The position numbers and the translations under genes are program-made. 64,000 nt of DNA from Actinopolymorpha alba DSM 45243 (GTDB lineage: Bacteria > Actinomycetota > Actinomycetes > Propionibacteriales > Actinopolymorphaceae): NCBI RefSeq assembly GCF_000373925.1, contig NZ_KB892790.1, positions 436 to 64,435 on the forward strand, in the 5' to 3' direction. Within the stretch, counting starts at the first letter, position 1, and every line of letters begins with the position of its first letter. Positions 1 through 8,561 of this stretch are shown here, in pieces. Below the pieces are notes generated by a model. The model was given only the letters and a program-made list of their open reading frames with translations, made no database searches and had not been told where the DNA came from.

Positions 1-453
1 CACTGTCGCCAGATACAGTGGCCCCTCGCCGGTGGTGATCTCGGTGATGTCGCCGACCATCTTCGCCCCCGGCGCGGTGGCTGTGAAGTCACGCTCGACC
101 AGGTCCGGGATCGGTCCGGCGGCGGCGTCCGCCCTGGTCAGACAGCGGCGGCGCTTGACCTGGACCGGTGTCAGGTTCTGCTCCCGCATCAGTGCGCGGA
201 CCGTCTCATCGTCCACGGCGATGCCATCACGGGCCAGCTCGGCGTGCACCCTGCGGTAGCCGTAGGTGCGCCCGGACTGGACGAACCTGTCCTCCACCAG
301 GCCGGCCAGCTCCAGCCGCCACAGCGCGGCCTGCGACACCGATCGCTTTTCCCACTCGTAATACCCAGACTTCGACACACCGAGGAGCCGGCACATCATG
401 ACCACATCGAAGATAGCCTTCTCCGCGCGAACGAGCGCATACTTCTCGCTCAC
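1..453 (-). CDS. IS3-family transposase OrfB, N-terminal part (partial)
   Basis: The frame is open from a GTG at 453 to the left edge. It encodes the start of an IS3/IS150-type OrfB. An HTH_21-like region (residues about 15-60, reading CRLLGVSKSGYYEWEK) is followed by the linker with YGYRRVHAEL. The first strand of the DDE/RNase H fold comes near the edge (KMVGDITEITTGEGPLYL, containing the first catalytic Asp). The product would bind the IS ends and, with OrfA, catalyse transposition. The remaining two thirds with the other catalytic residues is outside the window. The GTG start is the first plausible start; expression in this family is usually by frameshifting from orfA. Confidence 0.75.
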   Translation of the reverse strand, partial: MSEKYALVRAEKAIFDVVMMCRLLGVSKSGYYEWEKRSVSQAALWRLELAGLVEDRFVQSGRTYGYRRVHAELARDGIAVDDETVRALMREQNLTPVQVKRRRCLTRADAAAGPIPDLVERDFTATAPGAKMVGDITEITTGEGPLYLATV

Positions 454-487
454 CGCTGTTCCTTCGCGAAGAAGGCCTCGGCTTTTT

Positions 488-742
488 TCAAGAAGGCATT
501 TTCCTGCTCAGTTCACGCACCCGCCGCTCGAGCTCGGATATCCGGGCACGGCCACCCGCCTCACGAGTCTCCTCAGTGTTTCCCAGCCGCTGTTCCTTCT
601 CCGCCTTCACCCAGTTCCTGACCGTCTCAGCGACCAGACCGAAATCCCTCGCGGCCTGCGCCGGCGTGTGATCGGCATCAAGCACATACGCGACCACCTC
701 AGCCCGCAACTCAGGCGAATACTTCCGCGGCTTGTTCGACAC
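488..742 (-). pseudogene. IS3-family OrfA (HTH_Tnp_1), frameshifted near its 3' end
   Basis: 84-codon reading frame beginning MSNKPRKYSPELRAEVV, a classic IS3 OrfA N-terminus. An HTH follows (TPAQAARDFGLVAETVRNWV), then the start of a leucine-zipper-like helix. The frame ends early at RKMPS. One base over, the sequence reads ENAFLKKAEAFFAKEQR, the expected end of OrfA, preceded by an A-rich slippery stretch. One nucleotide therefore appears to be missing around 505-512, making orfA a probable pseudogene. Confidence 0.7.
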
Positions 743-973
743 GAACCCATCCCTCCAGACAGTTAATTGACCCTACTTGGGTCCGTTTCCAGGACGCGCG
801 GGGCACCTCACGGTCCAAGGCCCGTCCGTAAGGTGACGCTCCGTCAGGCTGCATCAGGCGCGGATGCCGCAGGTTTGTGACCGCGAGTCTCCGATCTTGT
901 TCGTGCCAGCCCCGTAAGTTGTGGCGTGTGAGTGGCACAGCCAGCCATCGGCTGTGGGAAGGGAGGCGCTGAC

Positions 974-1174
974 ATGGAGATCGTGCTCGGAGTCTTTTCC
1001 GCAGTCTCGACCCGCGACGGGGAGGCACGCAGGCGTCACGGCCAGCCCTTCTTTGAGGCTAACGAGCTTGGTGTCGACGCACGCGGAGAGCGCCTGTTCG
1101 AGATCCGGTTCGCCGATGGTCTGTGGATCCTGGCTGTTGAATCCGACCTAGACCCAGTGCCGTGCCCGCGGTGA
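974..1174 (+). CDS. small hypothetical protein (66 aa)
   Basis: Starts at ATG 974, placed 7-8 bases after a strong GGGAGG ribosome-binding site. The product is acidic and hydrophilic, with no membrane segment. It contains FFEANELGVDARG and an FEIRFADGLWILAVESDL stretch that has the alternating pattern of beta strands. I do not recognise the family. It sits alone between an IS3 end and an ISL3 end, so it may be a small host gene that survived between insertions. Support comes only from the RBS and a protein-like composition. Confidence 0.45.
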   Translation: MEIVLGVFSAVSTRDGEARRRHGQPFFEANELGVDARGERLFEIRFADGLWILAVESDLDPVPCPR

Positions 1175-1268
1175 GGTCCACTCGATGTTGCACCCGACCC
1201 GGGGCAGTCCTCCAACGTGATCGAACCCCCAGACGTACTCGGGGTGCTCAGTTTCACCCGACGCCTAC

Positions 1269-2982
1269 GGCTCAGTTTTCAGGTTCTGGCACGTTTTCCG
1301 TGATCGACCCCGGCCGCTGGCGGGAGACGGTGTAGTTGATCATGGTTCGAGTGCGCTGATCTTGAGCCGTTGGCGGTGTTGTTTCCTCATCTGAGCGGGC
1401 TACGGATCGAGGGCATACGGGCTGCGGGGCCAGCGGTGCGGATCGAGGCCAGCACCCAGGACGCACCGGTGGCTTGTCCTGGATGCAGGATGCCGTCCGG
1501 CCGGGTGCACAGCCGCTACCAACGGCGGCTTGCCGACACCGCGATCGCCGGTCGGGAGATGCTGATCCGGTTGCGAGTACGGCGGTTGTTCTGCGACAAC
1601 GGCAACTGCGGTAAAAGGACCTTCGCCGAGCAGGTACCGGGAGTGGCGGCACGGCATGCCCGGCGCACGCCAGTACTGGAGCGGGTGTTGTGTGCGGTCG
1701 CGCTGGCGCTGGGTGGACGCGCCGGTGCGCGGTTGACGGGACGCTTGGCCGCGGCGGTCAGCCGGATGACCCTGCTACGCCTGATCCGTGCCCTGCCCGA
1801 CCCTGAACGATCAACTCCGCGCGTGCTGGGTGTGGATGATTTCGCCCTGCGCCGTGGACACAACTACGGCACGATCCTGATTGACATCGAGTCCCGCCGC
1901 CCGGTCGATGTGCTATCCGACCGCACTGCCCAGACCCTGACCACGTGGCTGAAAGCCCATCCCGGTGTGGAGATCGTCTGCCGAGACCGAGCTGGCGCGT
2001 ATGCCGAAGCAGCCCGCGAGGGCGCGCCCGATGCTCTGCAGGTCGCCGACCGGTGGCACGTCTGGCACAACCTGGGCGAGGCGGTGGAACGCACCGTGGC
2101 CCGGCACCGGAACTGCTTAACCGCCGCCCTGGCTGTTCAGGAGGGTAGGAACGCTGGTGCGGGCAACGAAAGCGATGGCAACGAAACTCACGGCGAGGAC
2201 CAGCCCGATCCAAGCGCTCCCCCGCGAACAGCGCCCTCCGTTCGGCCGGCAGACCGAACGGATCGGTGGGCGATTCGAGCGCGTGAACGACATGCCGCGG
2301 TGCACGCGCTACTGGCCGAGGGCACCAGCATCAGAGCCATCGGCGCTCAACTGGGGCTCTCGCGCGGGACCGTGCGCCGCTTCGCGCGCGCCACCACGGT
2401 CGAAGAACTGCTGACCCGCAACGGCACGGGACGCCGCCCCAGTCTGCTGGAGGAGTTCAAACCCTATCTACACCAACGCTTCAACGAGGGGTGCACCAAT
2501 TCCACCGAGCTGTTCGCTGAGATCAAGGCCCGGGGCTATCGCGGCGGCCAGAAGATCGTGCGCCAATACCTGCATCCGTTCCGCACCAGCGGTCACGTTC
2601 CCAGACCTACACCTCAACCGCCGTCGGTTCGTCGCGTCACAGGCTGGATCATGAGCGACCCGACGGCCGTCGGGTCGGCCGATCAACACCGGCTCGATGC
2701 GATCCTGGCGGTCAGCGCACCCCTCGCCGCGCTGGCCGGCCATGTCCGGGCCACCATGATGTGCGACCTGCGCGGTCATCAACTGGAGGGGTGGATGGCC
2801 ACCGTCGACGCCGACGACCAACCAGCTCTGCACTCCTTCGTCACCGGCCTGCGCCGCGACCAGGACGCCGTCACCACCGGTTTGACGCTGCCGTGGAACA
2901 GCGGCCCGGTGGAAGGGCACGTCAACCGCATCAAAATGCTCAAGAGGCAGATGTTCGGTCGCGCCAAGCCCGACCTGCTAGT
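1269..2982 (+). mobile_element. ISL3-family element, right end missing
   Basis: The probable left terminus is at 1269 (GGCTCAGTTTTCAGGTTCTG, similar in style to the GGCTCTTC... termini of ISL3 elements). The transposase starts about 100 bases inside. The right terminal repeat is absent. Recognisable transposase sequence stops at about 2982, where the sequence becomes the antisense of the ABC exporter gene. The element was therefore truncated, or its right side deleted, at this junction. Confidence 0.6.
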
Positions 2983-3208
2983 GCGGCGACTCTGGCGGCT
3001 TGGTCGGGCGGAAGTGCGGCACCGCCGAACAGCCCATCGCTGTCGGCCCGCGGCGAGTGGGACCACGGGTCGACGAACTCCTGCGTGGCGTCGTCCTCGT
3101 CCGCGCCGAACTCCTCGTCGTGTCCCGACAACAGCAGTCGATACCGTGGGCATCTGGCCAGCAGCTCGGCGTGGGTGCCCACGTCGACGACCTCGCCGTG
3201 ATGCATGA
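1370..3208 (+). CDS. ISL3-family transposase, C-terminus replaced by read-through into ABC gene
   Basis: 612-codon frame. The N-terminus has the ISL3 zinc-binding region (ACPGCRMPSGRVHSRYQRRL, then CDNGNCGKRTFAE). The DDE domain begins at LGVDDFALRRGHNYGT with the first Asp, followed by CRDRAGAYAEA and ADRWHVWHNL. An internal HTH (IGAQLGLSRGTVRRFA) precedes the final PWNSGPVEGHVNRIKMLKRQ motif, which carries the catalytic Glu. Natural similarity ends at about FGRAKPDLL (near 2982). The last 70-odd residues are antisense to the ABC exporter and are not transposase. Start at TTG 1370 or GTG 1376. The catalytic core is present, but without the right end the element is probably immobile. Confidence 0.8.
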   Translation: MAVLFPHLSGLRIEGIRAAGPAVRIEASTQDAPVACPGCRMPSGRVHSRYQRRLADTAIAGREMLIRLRVRRLFCDNGNCGKRTFAEQVPGVAARHARRTPVLERVLCAVALALGGRAGARLTGRLAAAVSRMTLLRLIRALPDPERSTPRVLGVDDFALRRGHNYGTILIDIESRRPVDVLSDRTAQTLTTWLKAHPGVEIVCRDRAGAYAEAAREGAPDALQVADRWHVWHNLGEAVERTVARHRNCLTAALAVQEGRNAGAGNESDGNETHGEDQPDPSAPPRTAPSVRPADRTDRWAIRARERHAAVHALLAEGTSIRAIGAQLGLSRGTVRRFARATTVEELLTRNGTGRRPSLLEEFKPYLHQRFNEGCTNSTELFAEIKARGYRGGQKIVRQYLHPFRTSGHVPRPTPQPPSVRRVTGWIMSDPTAVGSADQHRLDAILAVSAPLAALAGHVRATMMCDLRGHQLEGWMATVDADDQPALHSFVTGLRRDQDAVTTGLTLPWNSGPVEGHVNRIKMLKRQMFGRAKPDLLVRRLWRLGRAEVRHRRTAHRCRPAASGTTGRRTPAWRRPRPRRTPRRVPTTAVDTVGIWPAARRGCPRRRPRRDA

Positions 3209-4830
3209 CGGCGATCCGGTCCGCGAGCCGCAGGGTGCTGTGCCTGTGGGCTATGAGCAGTGTTGTGCGTCCCTGCATCACCCGGCGTAGCGTGGCGTGG
3301 ATCTCGGCCTCGACCCCGGCATCGACGGCTGACGTCGCGTCGTCGAGCACCAGCATCCGCGGATCGGTCAGCAGTGCGCGGGCAAGGGCGATGCGCTGCC
3401 GCTGGCCGCCGGAGAGCGTGAGACCCCGCTCCCCCACCACCGTCTCGTAGCCGTCGGCCAGCCCGTCGACGAACCGGTCGACCTCCGCCGCCCGCGCCGC
3501 CGCACGGACCTCGGCGTCTGTCGCCTCGGGGCGTCCGAACGCGATGTTGGCCCGCACTGTGTCGGAGAACAGGAAGCTCTCCTCCAGCACCGTGCCCATC
3601 CGCGCTCGCAACGACCTCATCGTGAACTCGCGGATGTCTCGGCCGTCGAGACGGACTGCACCGGCCTGTGGGTCGTAGCAGCGAGCGAGCAGGAGGGCGA
3701 CCGTCGACTTGCCCGACCCGGTACCTCCCACCAACGCGACCGACTCGCCCGGGTCAACCCGCAGCGACACGCGTTTCAGCACCGGATGGTCGGGGTCGTA
3801 CCCGAACGTGACGTCGGCGAGCTCAACCGGAACCGCGCCGGACGGTGCCCGACCCGCGTCGGCTGCGTCGGCGATCGTCGGCCGGGCATCGATGATCTCC
3901 AACACCCGTACGACCGCGGCCTTGGTGATGTTCCACTGGGCGAACTGGCCCACGAACGTACGCACCGGAGGCACCATCAGCGCCAGATAGCTCGCGAACG
4001 CCAGAAACGTTCCGAGCGTGATGTCGCCGCGCGCAGTGAGCCAGCCGCCGAAGGCGAGCACACCCACCTGGCCCGCTGCCGGTATCGCCGTCAGCGCAGG
4101 GACGTACGTACTTGTGAACCGCGTACGCCTGATCCCGGACGCGAACTGCCCACGCGCCGCCGCCTCCAGCTTCGCGAGCTCCTGCCCTTCCTGGCCGAAA
4201 CCCTTCACGACCCGCACACCCGTCACCGCCGCCTCTACCACGGCCGCGACCCGCCCGGACTGGTGCGAGTAGTCCCACGACGACGGGAACAACACCGAGT
4301 TCCCCCGGCGGGCCACCAGGTAGAGCACGGGCATCATCACGAGCGCCACCAGCGACAACAGCGGTGCGAGCGCGACCATGATGACCAGCGCCATGACGAA
4401 CCACACCAGATTGGTGACCAACTGCTGAGCTGTCTCGATCGACCGCTCGATCATCGCCACGTCCGACGTGCTGCGGCTCACGACCTGGCCTGTCCGCAGC
4501 CTGTCCTGCTGGTGCCCGTCCAAGCGCTGGAGCGAGGCGAAGAGATCGGTACGCAGCGAATAGCCGACGCGGTTCGCCAACTGACTCGCGTAGTAGCGAC
4601 GCAGCATGCTCAGGCCGAAACGTGCGACACCCGCGGCGAGCCAGCAGCATCAGCCACGGGGCAAGCGGCGAGCGTCGAGCCAGGATCACCTCATCGACGA
4701 CCTGCCGAACAATCAGCGGTGTAAATGCCGGAATGACGGTGCCACCGACACCACCGAGCAACGACAGCAAGATCGTCGAAGGATGTGCCCGGCAGTACGC
4801 CCACAACCGCCGCCACCACGAAGCCCTCAC
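2940..4830 (-). pseudogene. ABC exporter (fused TMD-NBD), frameshifted and 3'-truncated
   Basis: Half-transporter of the multidrug/lipid exporter type: six-helix membrane domain followed by a nucleotide-binding domain. The first 65 or so residues from ATG 4830 (MRASWWRRLWAYCRAH...) and the rest (from ARFGLSMLRRYYASQLANRV) are in different frames. Removing one base near 4634-4642 restores a continuous reading. The NBD has Walker A (GGTGSGKST), signature LSGGQRQRIALARALL, Walker B MLVLDDATSAVD and the H-loop LLIAHR, so the ATPase part is complete. The C-terminal tail after RVAAL is encoded by the antisense of the ISL3 element, so the natural end is lost at about 2982. The frameshift could be a sequencing error. 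Confidence 0.8.
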
Positions 4831-5433
4831 CCCTCACCAACCCTCCGCCGACAAGCTCGGCAGGAACGCCGACATGACCAGGCCATCGAGTCCTATGCGC
4901 CAAAGTCAACACAAAACGACCGCAAACGGCCACAACAACTCTCACATTCGGGGCACAGGGCGCTGGGTTCCCGACCTTTGCTTGGGACTGTCTGTTGACG
5001 CTACGTCTGGCCTTGCAAAGGCGCTTATAGGTCTCGCGCTCGACTGAGCGTAGATCGTCACCGCGTCTGAGCCCGGTTGTCGTGACCGTCTTTGACCGCT
5101 GGGGACAATGATCAGCCCCGTAATCTGGCACGTACTTAGCACGCGACCTTCAGCAACGTCGGTCCTGGATCTGGCCGCACGCTCGGCTGCGCCCGGCCTT
5201 GGTCGCGACGTCTTGGTCGTGCCTCCGGTCTCGCGTGGCGGCTACTCCTGAGAGACCGCTGATGACCGGTGCGGACTCGGCCTAACAGCACGCGTGGATG
5301 GCATCGGGCGGACGATTGTGGTTCTCGCGCTTCGCAGGACGTGCTTGGCAGTGGCGAAGAGGGGTGTGCGCTGAGTGACAGCGTGCCTAAAATCGGGCAA
5401 CGCGACAGTCACATCGTTGAGCCTGGAAGGGGC
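4831..5433. other. intergenic stretch, no gene recognised
   Basis: About 600 bases between the divergent ABC exporter remnant and the hypothetical gene at 5434. Several short frames cross it, but none has a ribosome-binding site with protein-like composition. No tRNA fold or strong terminator hairpin was seen. It presumably holds the promoters of both flanking genes. Confidence 0.4.
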
Positions 5434-5859
5434 GTGGTGGCTGTGGACTTGGCGAAGGTCGCAGGGCAAGCGGTTCGGCGCTTGGTCAGATCAGAACCAC
5501 AACGCACGGCGCTGACGGCCGATGAGGCGAATGCGCAGTTCCGCGAGGAAGCTGCCGAACTCGAGTTTCCGCCCGGCTACGTCCTGCCTCAGGAGCCACT
5601 TTCGGGTCAGGCGCCGGACGGAGCCGGGATCATGTATGGGGCCGGGACTGGGCGCGACCTCGCGCAGCGTCATTGGCGATGCGCATGGTTTCGGCAGCTG
5701 CGGCAGGCGGACTCCGAGGCTGAGCGGGTGTCCGTGCTCGGGCGACTTTCTCAGGTCCCCGAGTTGCGCCATCATCCGGCGATCACCGCAGTGAGGGCAG
5801 GTGACTTCGGCGAACTCGACCGTTACGTTGAGCTGAACTGTCCCTCCCCCGCCAAGTAG
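5434..5859 (+). CDS. hypothetical protein (about 141 aa)
   Basis: Several in-frame GTG codons are candidates (5434, 5437, 5443). The GGAAGGGG at 5425-5432 is best placed for 5443, and 5434 is the outermost. The protein starts VVAVDLAKVAGQAVRRL, has an EANAQFREEAAELEFPPGYVLPQE region, a Gly-rich MYGAGTGRDLAQ segment and a Trp/Arg-rich WRCAWFRQLRQAD helix. It has no signal peptide or membrane helix. I do not recognise a family. An in-frame ATG at 5269 would add 55 residues of low protein-likeness and is not preferred. Confidence 0.55.
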   Translation: MVAVDLAKVAGQAVRRLVRSEPQRTALTADEANAQFREEAAELEFPPGYVLPQEPLSGQAPDGAGIMYGAGTGRDLAQRHWRCAWFRQLRQADSEAERVSVLGRLSQVPELRHHPAITAVRAGDFGELDRYVELNCPSPAK

Positions 5860-5908
5860 AAGCCCGCGCCCGGCACGCAGATAGCACGTTTCTCGTTCTT
5901 CCGAGTCG

Positions 5909-6928
5909 TTACCTGGTCCGGCCGACTCGCTGCCACGTCGTCGAGCGTCGGGCCACGTCGTGGAGCTGGTCTTGTGTCTCTCGGTCCAGGCGGCGGCTCC
6001 GGATTAGCAGGTGGAACAGTAGACCTGACCGGGTAAGTACGCGGACGCCGGCGGCTCGGCGGCCACGGACTCCGACGGCGCCGACTATGACGACGAGCGG
6101 ATCGACATCGACGTGCCGTCCAGCGGCACGGGTGAGCAGCTCGGCTGCCCTGCGAGCTTCGTACCGCGCCTTCTCGGCGTACCTGGTCTGCTCCCCGCGT
6201 ACGAAAATCGCGACTCGGCCAGCCTTCACCACCGCGCCACGATGGTGCTTGGTATTGACGGTCAGAACACCACCGGGCCCGATGAGCACATGGTCGATGT
6301 CACCCCTGCCAAGAGGGACAGCGTGCAACGTCCGCCAGCCCAGCAGACGAGCCCACCAAAGGGTCCGTCCGACGAGCCGCTCACCTCGAGCACCGACCCG
6401 CCACGACACGTCCCGGGTACGAAACCCCAGCAGCTTGCCGAGGCGAGTCCATCCCGTCGTACGACTCCTGGCCGCGTCGAGGGCGGCTTGGCCAGGCTTG
6501 TTCTGTGCCAGGTCACCCCACACCGCGGAACCCTTGACCGGTTCTCGCGCCTCTCGTTGGCGTTGCGCGGTGGCGGGCCGAGGCCCGGTACCAGTGGCTT
6601 CTGTACGAGGTCCAGTGACCGCCGTATCACCAGAATCGACCGAACCGCTCGCTGGGCCTACCGGCGATGTCACCGAGGTCGGCCAGCGTGCCGCGTACAC
6701 CGTGAACCCGTTCTCGCGTAGCCAACCACCGACAAGTACGCCAATGTCGTCGGTCCAGGCCAGCCCACCCTTGGGGTGTGGTTGCCCGGTGCGCAGGTCA
6801 ACATAGCCGCGGTCCGATCCGTTCACGCCCTTCACATACAGCCGGTCATGGCCGTATCGAGTCCAACGCACCACGTGAGCCTTCACGGGGATCACGGTGC
6901 CACGTTCAGCGGCGAGGCGTGCCAACAA
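5909..6928 (-). CDS. NERD-domain nuclease-related protein
   Basis: 339 codons from TTG 6928. The C-terminal half carries a NERD (nuclease-related) domain: VGARGERLVGRTL, then GDIDHVLIGPGGVLTVNTKHH. The acidic residue and the Lys of NTKHH stand where a PD-(D/E)XK-like core would be. The N-terminal 90 residues have an R-x-YGHDRLYVKG segment of unknown role, joined by a Ser/Thr/Pro-rich linker. The protein is probably cytosolic; NERD proteins are inferred to act on DNA. In-frame sequence upstream of the TTG (DQDEQRAGPPVPPTDHTTG...) also looks like protein but has no start codon. An ATG at 7001 with a good GGAGG is one frame off. A one-base loss just after that ATG may have shortened the gene. 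Confidence 0.65.
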   Translation of the reverse strand: MLARLAAERGTVIPVKAHVVRWTRYGHDRLYVKGVNGSDRGYVDLRTGQPHPKGGLAWTDDIGVLVGGWLRENGFTVYAARWPTSVTSPVGPASGSVDSGDTAVTGPRTEATGTGPRPATAQRQREAREPVKGSAVWGDLAQNKPGQAALDAARSRTTGWTRLGKLLGFRTRDVSWRVGARGERLVGRTLWWARLLGWRTLHAVPLGRGDIDHVLIGPGGVLTVNTKHHRGAVVKAGRVAIFVRGEQTRYAEKARYEARRAAELLTRAAGRHVDVDPLVVIVGAVGVRGRRAAGVRVLTRSGLLFHLLIRSRRLDRETQDQLHDVARRSTTWQRVGRTR

Positions 6929-7013
6929 TTCCTGTGCGATCTCACCTGTCGTGTGGTCTGTTGGCGGAACGGGAGGTCCCGCACGCTGCTCGTCTTGGTC
7001 ATTGCTTCGCCTC

Positions 7014-7220
7014 CTACAATGCGAAGGGCCCCGGCATCCATCTCATGTCGGGGCCCCAACAGTTGTCGTCACTCGTTTCGTCTTCGGGCTCGTCGGTGCC
7101 GGCCAGGTTGCGCAGCCAGCCGGCCAGCATCTGGTCACCGACCAGCTCTGCGTACTCAGTCAAGTGCCACAGCTCGGCCCGTTCCACGGTCACGTACTCA
7201 CTCGTCTGGCTCACGGCCAT
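7014..7220 (-). CDS. small acidic hypothetical protein
   Basis: 68 codons from ATG 7220 (GTG 7223 is also possible), 5 bases after GAGGA. The product begins MAVSQTSEYVTVERAELWHL and contains ELVGDQMLAGWLRNLAG followed by an acidic DEPEDETSDD stretch. No known family is recognised. It follows the 55-residue gene at 7228 almost without gap, and the NERD gene region begins right after its stop, so these look like one minus-strand operon. Confidence 0.5.
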   Translation of the reverse strand: MAVSQTSEYVTVERAELWHLTEYAELVGDQMLAGWLRNLAGTDEPEDETSDDNCWGPDMRWMPGPFAL

Positions 7221-7227
7221 CACGTCC

Positions 7228-7395
7228 TCACTTCTCCGGGGTCACCTTGATCACGGCGATCTCCTTGTTCCACTCGAACTCCTTCTCGACCCGGCGGACC
7301 TCCGAGGCGGGCACCGACTTGTGCACCGTCCGCCGGCCATCCTTGTACGTGATCACCACCCGCTGCCGGTCACTGCTCTTGCCGAACAGGGTCAT
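7228..7395 (-). CDS. very small hypothetical protein (55 aa)
   Basis: Starts at ATG 7395, overlapping the TGA of the upstream gene as ATGA, which indicates translational coupling. The product starts MTLFGKSSDRQRVVITYKDG, is rich in Lys/Arg/Glu and ends VIKVTPEK. The pattern of alternating hydrophobic residues (RVVITYKDGRRTVHKS, then IAVIKV) suggests a compact beta-rich fold. Function unknown. The gene is short but supported by coupling on both sides. Confidence 0.5.
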   Translation of the reverse strand: MTLFGKSSDRQRVVITYKDGRRTVHKSVPASEVRRVEKEFEWNKEIAVIKVTPEK

Positions 7396-7571
7396 CGCTT
7401 GATCTCCTCTCGCACCGCCGACAGAAGGCCGGCCAGCCGTTCAGTCCTCTCGAAAGCTGCGACGTAATCTGGGTGGTCGAGCGTGGCCGCGTCCAACGCC
7501 TCTTCCGCCAGCCGTAGATGCCGCAGGATCTGCTCCAGGTCCAGGTCCTCTAGCGGTAGCTCGCGACCCAT
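7392..7571 (-). CDS. small helical hypothetical protein (59 aa)
   Basis: ATG 7571 starts MGRELPLEDLDLEQILRHLR, an acidic, Leu-rich helical peptide ending VREEIKR. Its stop overlaps the start of the gene at 7395 (ATGA). It lies in the same frame as the long open frame that begins at ssb (8534), so it could formally be that frame's C-terminus. A separate gene is more likely because the intervening 300 bases do not look coding in this frame. Function unknown. Confidence 0.45.
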   Translation of the reverse strand: MGRELPLEDLDLEQILRHLRLAEEALDAATLDHPDYVAAFERTERLAGLLSAVREEIKR

Positions 7572-8534
7572 CGTCAGCCGCTCCTCTGCGTCTTTCGCCA
7601 CGCCCGCTGTGCCGGGGTCAGCACGTCCTCGATCCCGAACAGTTCGCCCTGATCCCTGCACTGCCAGCACCTGCTGCCGGCCTTCACCTTGTGCTTCTGG
7701 CACTCCCAGACGATTTCCTCGACTACGCTTCTCCTGCCTTTCCTTTTCGCCATCCCCGTCTCCCTCCTCTACTTGCCGGCAGCCCTCCACCACGCGGTTA
7801 CGGTTGGCCAACCTTTTTCCTTGCCGTCCCGGCACCGAAGAATCAGCGGGCGTATAAGCGACCAGAGCGCAAGATGGAGCGCCCGCAGCGGAGCTTGCGG
7901 AGCGAGGACGAACGATCTTGCGTGGCGGGAGCGCGCCCGCAGACTTGGAGGGCCGGGAAGGCAAGGACCCTGGGGCAGCGGGCTGTGCGCCGAAGGCGCT
8001 CCGATTGTTCTTTCGGCCTTCTTCCAACCCAATGACTGACCGCGGGTCCTTCGAGTGCGAGTTTCCCGAAGGACCCCTAGGGCACTTTTCATGCTTCTTG
8101 CCCGGCCGGGTACATGCCGTGCTCGCCGTCGCCGCGATGTCGACGTGTTGGGCCTGGTCGTCGTAGCGGCGCGTGGGCTGGTTCTTCTGCGCCGTGACGG
8201 CGTGGAACCTGAAGCTGAACCCGATGGCGTCGGCAGTGAGTTTCTGCGTGGTGCGCTTCTCCCCCGTCGTACGGTCGGCGTGCGCCTCAGTGTGCAGCCT
8301 GCCCACGATGATCAGACGGTCACCAGTGCCGGCGCTGGAGGCGAGGTTCTCGGCGAGACGTTCCCACGCGATCACCCGGACCCGCGTCGGCTCATCTTCG
8401 TGGTACTCGTCGTTGACCCTGCGGCCGGTCTTGACCAACACGACAGCCTCAGCCAGGGCCGTGCCCGCCGGGGTGTACCGCAGCTGCGGATCAGAAGCCA
8501 GATTTCCCTCGACGGTGACCTGTGCGGCGAACAT
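7392..8534 (-). CDS. ssb: single-stranded DNA-binding protein (OB fold), frame open far beyond the domain
   Basis: From ATG 8534 (MFAAQVTVEGNLASDPQLRY) the first 125 or so residues are an SSB OB fold, with FAAQVTVEGNL, RVRVIAWERLAENLA, GDRLIIVGRL and ADAIGFSFRF. It would coat single-stranded DNA during replication or conjugative transfer. The typical acidic SSB tail is absent. In this frame there is no stop until 7392, which would give 380 residues, but from about 8130 onward the translation looks non-coding. A neighbouring frame reads GEHGMYPAGQEA and stops at about 8089. The natural end is therefore probably near 8090, after a small frameshift or deletion. A GGAAGGAGAC ribosome-binding site precedes the start. 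Confidence 0.6.
   Translation of the reverse strand: MFAAQVTVEGNLASDPQLRYTPAGTALAEAVVLVKTGRRVNDEYHEDEPTRVRVIAWERLAENLASSAGTGDRLIIVGRLHTEAHADRTTGEKRTTQKLTADAIGFSFRFHAVTAQKNQPTRRYDDQAQHVDIAATASTACTRPGKKHEKCPRGPSGNSHSKDPRSVIGLEEGRKNNRSAFGAQPAAPGSLPSRPSKSAGALPPRKIVRPRSASSAAGAPSCALVAYTPADSSVPGRQGKRLANRNRVVEGCRQVEEGDGDGEKERQEKRSRGNRLGVPEAQGEGRQQVLAVQGSGRTVRDRGRADPGTAGVAKDAEERLTMGRELPLEDLDLEQILRHLRLAEEALDAATLDHPDYVAAFERTERLAGLLSAVREEIKR
7574..7753 (-). CDS. small Cys-containing protein (59 aa), zinc-ribbon-like
   Basis: ATG 7753 is preceded by GAGGAGGGAGAC, a strong ribosome-binding site. The product begins MAKRKGRRSVVEEIVWECQK and has Cys18, Cys29 and Cys32 with His21 (WECQKHK... RCWQCRDQG), so a C-x2-H...C-x2-C metal site is possible. 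The basic N-terminus suggests nucleic-acid binding. The stop is two bases before the next small gene, consistent with an operon running to the NERD gene. No family recognised. Confidence 0.45.
   Translation of the reverse strand: MAKRKGRRSVVEEIVWECQKHKVKAGSRCWQCRDQGELFGIEDVLTPAQRAWRKTQRSG
8044..8076. terminator. hairpin downstream of the ssb OB-fold part
   Basis: Perfect 10-bp inverted repeat GGGTCCTTCG (8044-8053) and CGAAGGACCC (8067-8076) with a 13-base loop. It lies just after the point where the ssb reading ceases to look like SSB, consistent with a terminator and a natural end of ssb near 8089. Confidence 0.55.
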
Positions 8535-8561
8535 GCGCGTGTCTCCTTCCCTGTGAGGGTG

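Larger units (their letters stand above)
1..810 (-). mobile_element. IS3-family insertion sequence, truncated by the left window edge
   Basis: Minus-strand IS3-type element with an orfA-like HTH gene followed by an orfB-like integrase-fold gene that runs off the window. The outer end is probably at 810. On the minus strand it reads inward as TGAGGTGCCCCGCGCGTCC, a TG-starting terminus typical of IS3. The same terminus plus the first part of orfA recurs at 62011-62136, which supports placing the end at 810. The other end lies outside the window. Confidence 0.8.

Noticed and set aside
3823-4830. Separate 335-aa gene on the minus strand
   Set aside because: Only its first 65 residues are exporter sequence. 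Beyond the frameshift it is an out-of-frame Gly/Arg-rich translation of the same gene.
7769-8092. 107-aa minus-strand frame between ssb and the small genes
   Set aside because: Arg/Pro-rich shadow translation without a start signal; it contains the hairpin at 8044-8076.
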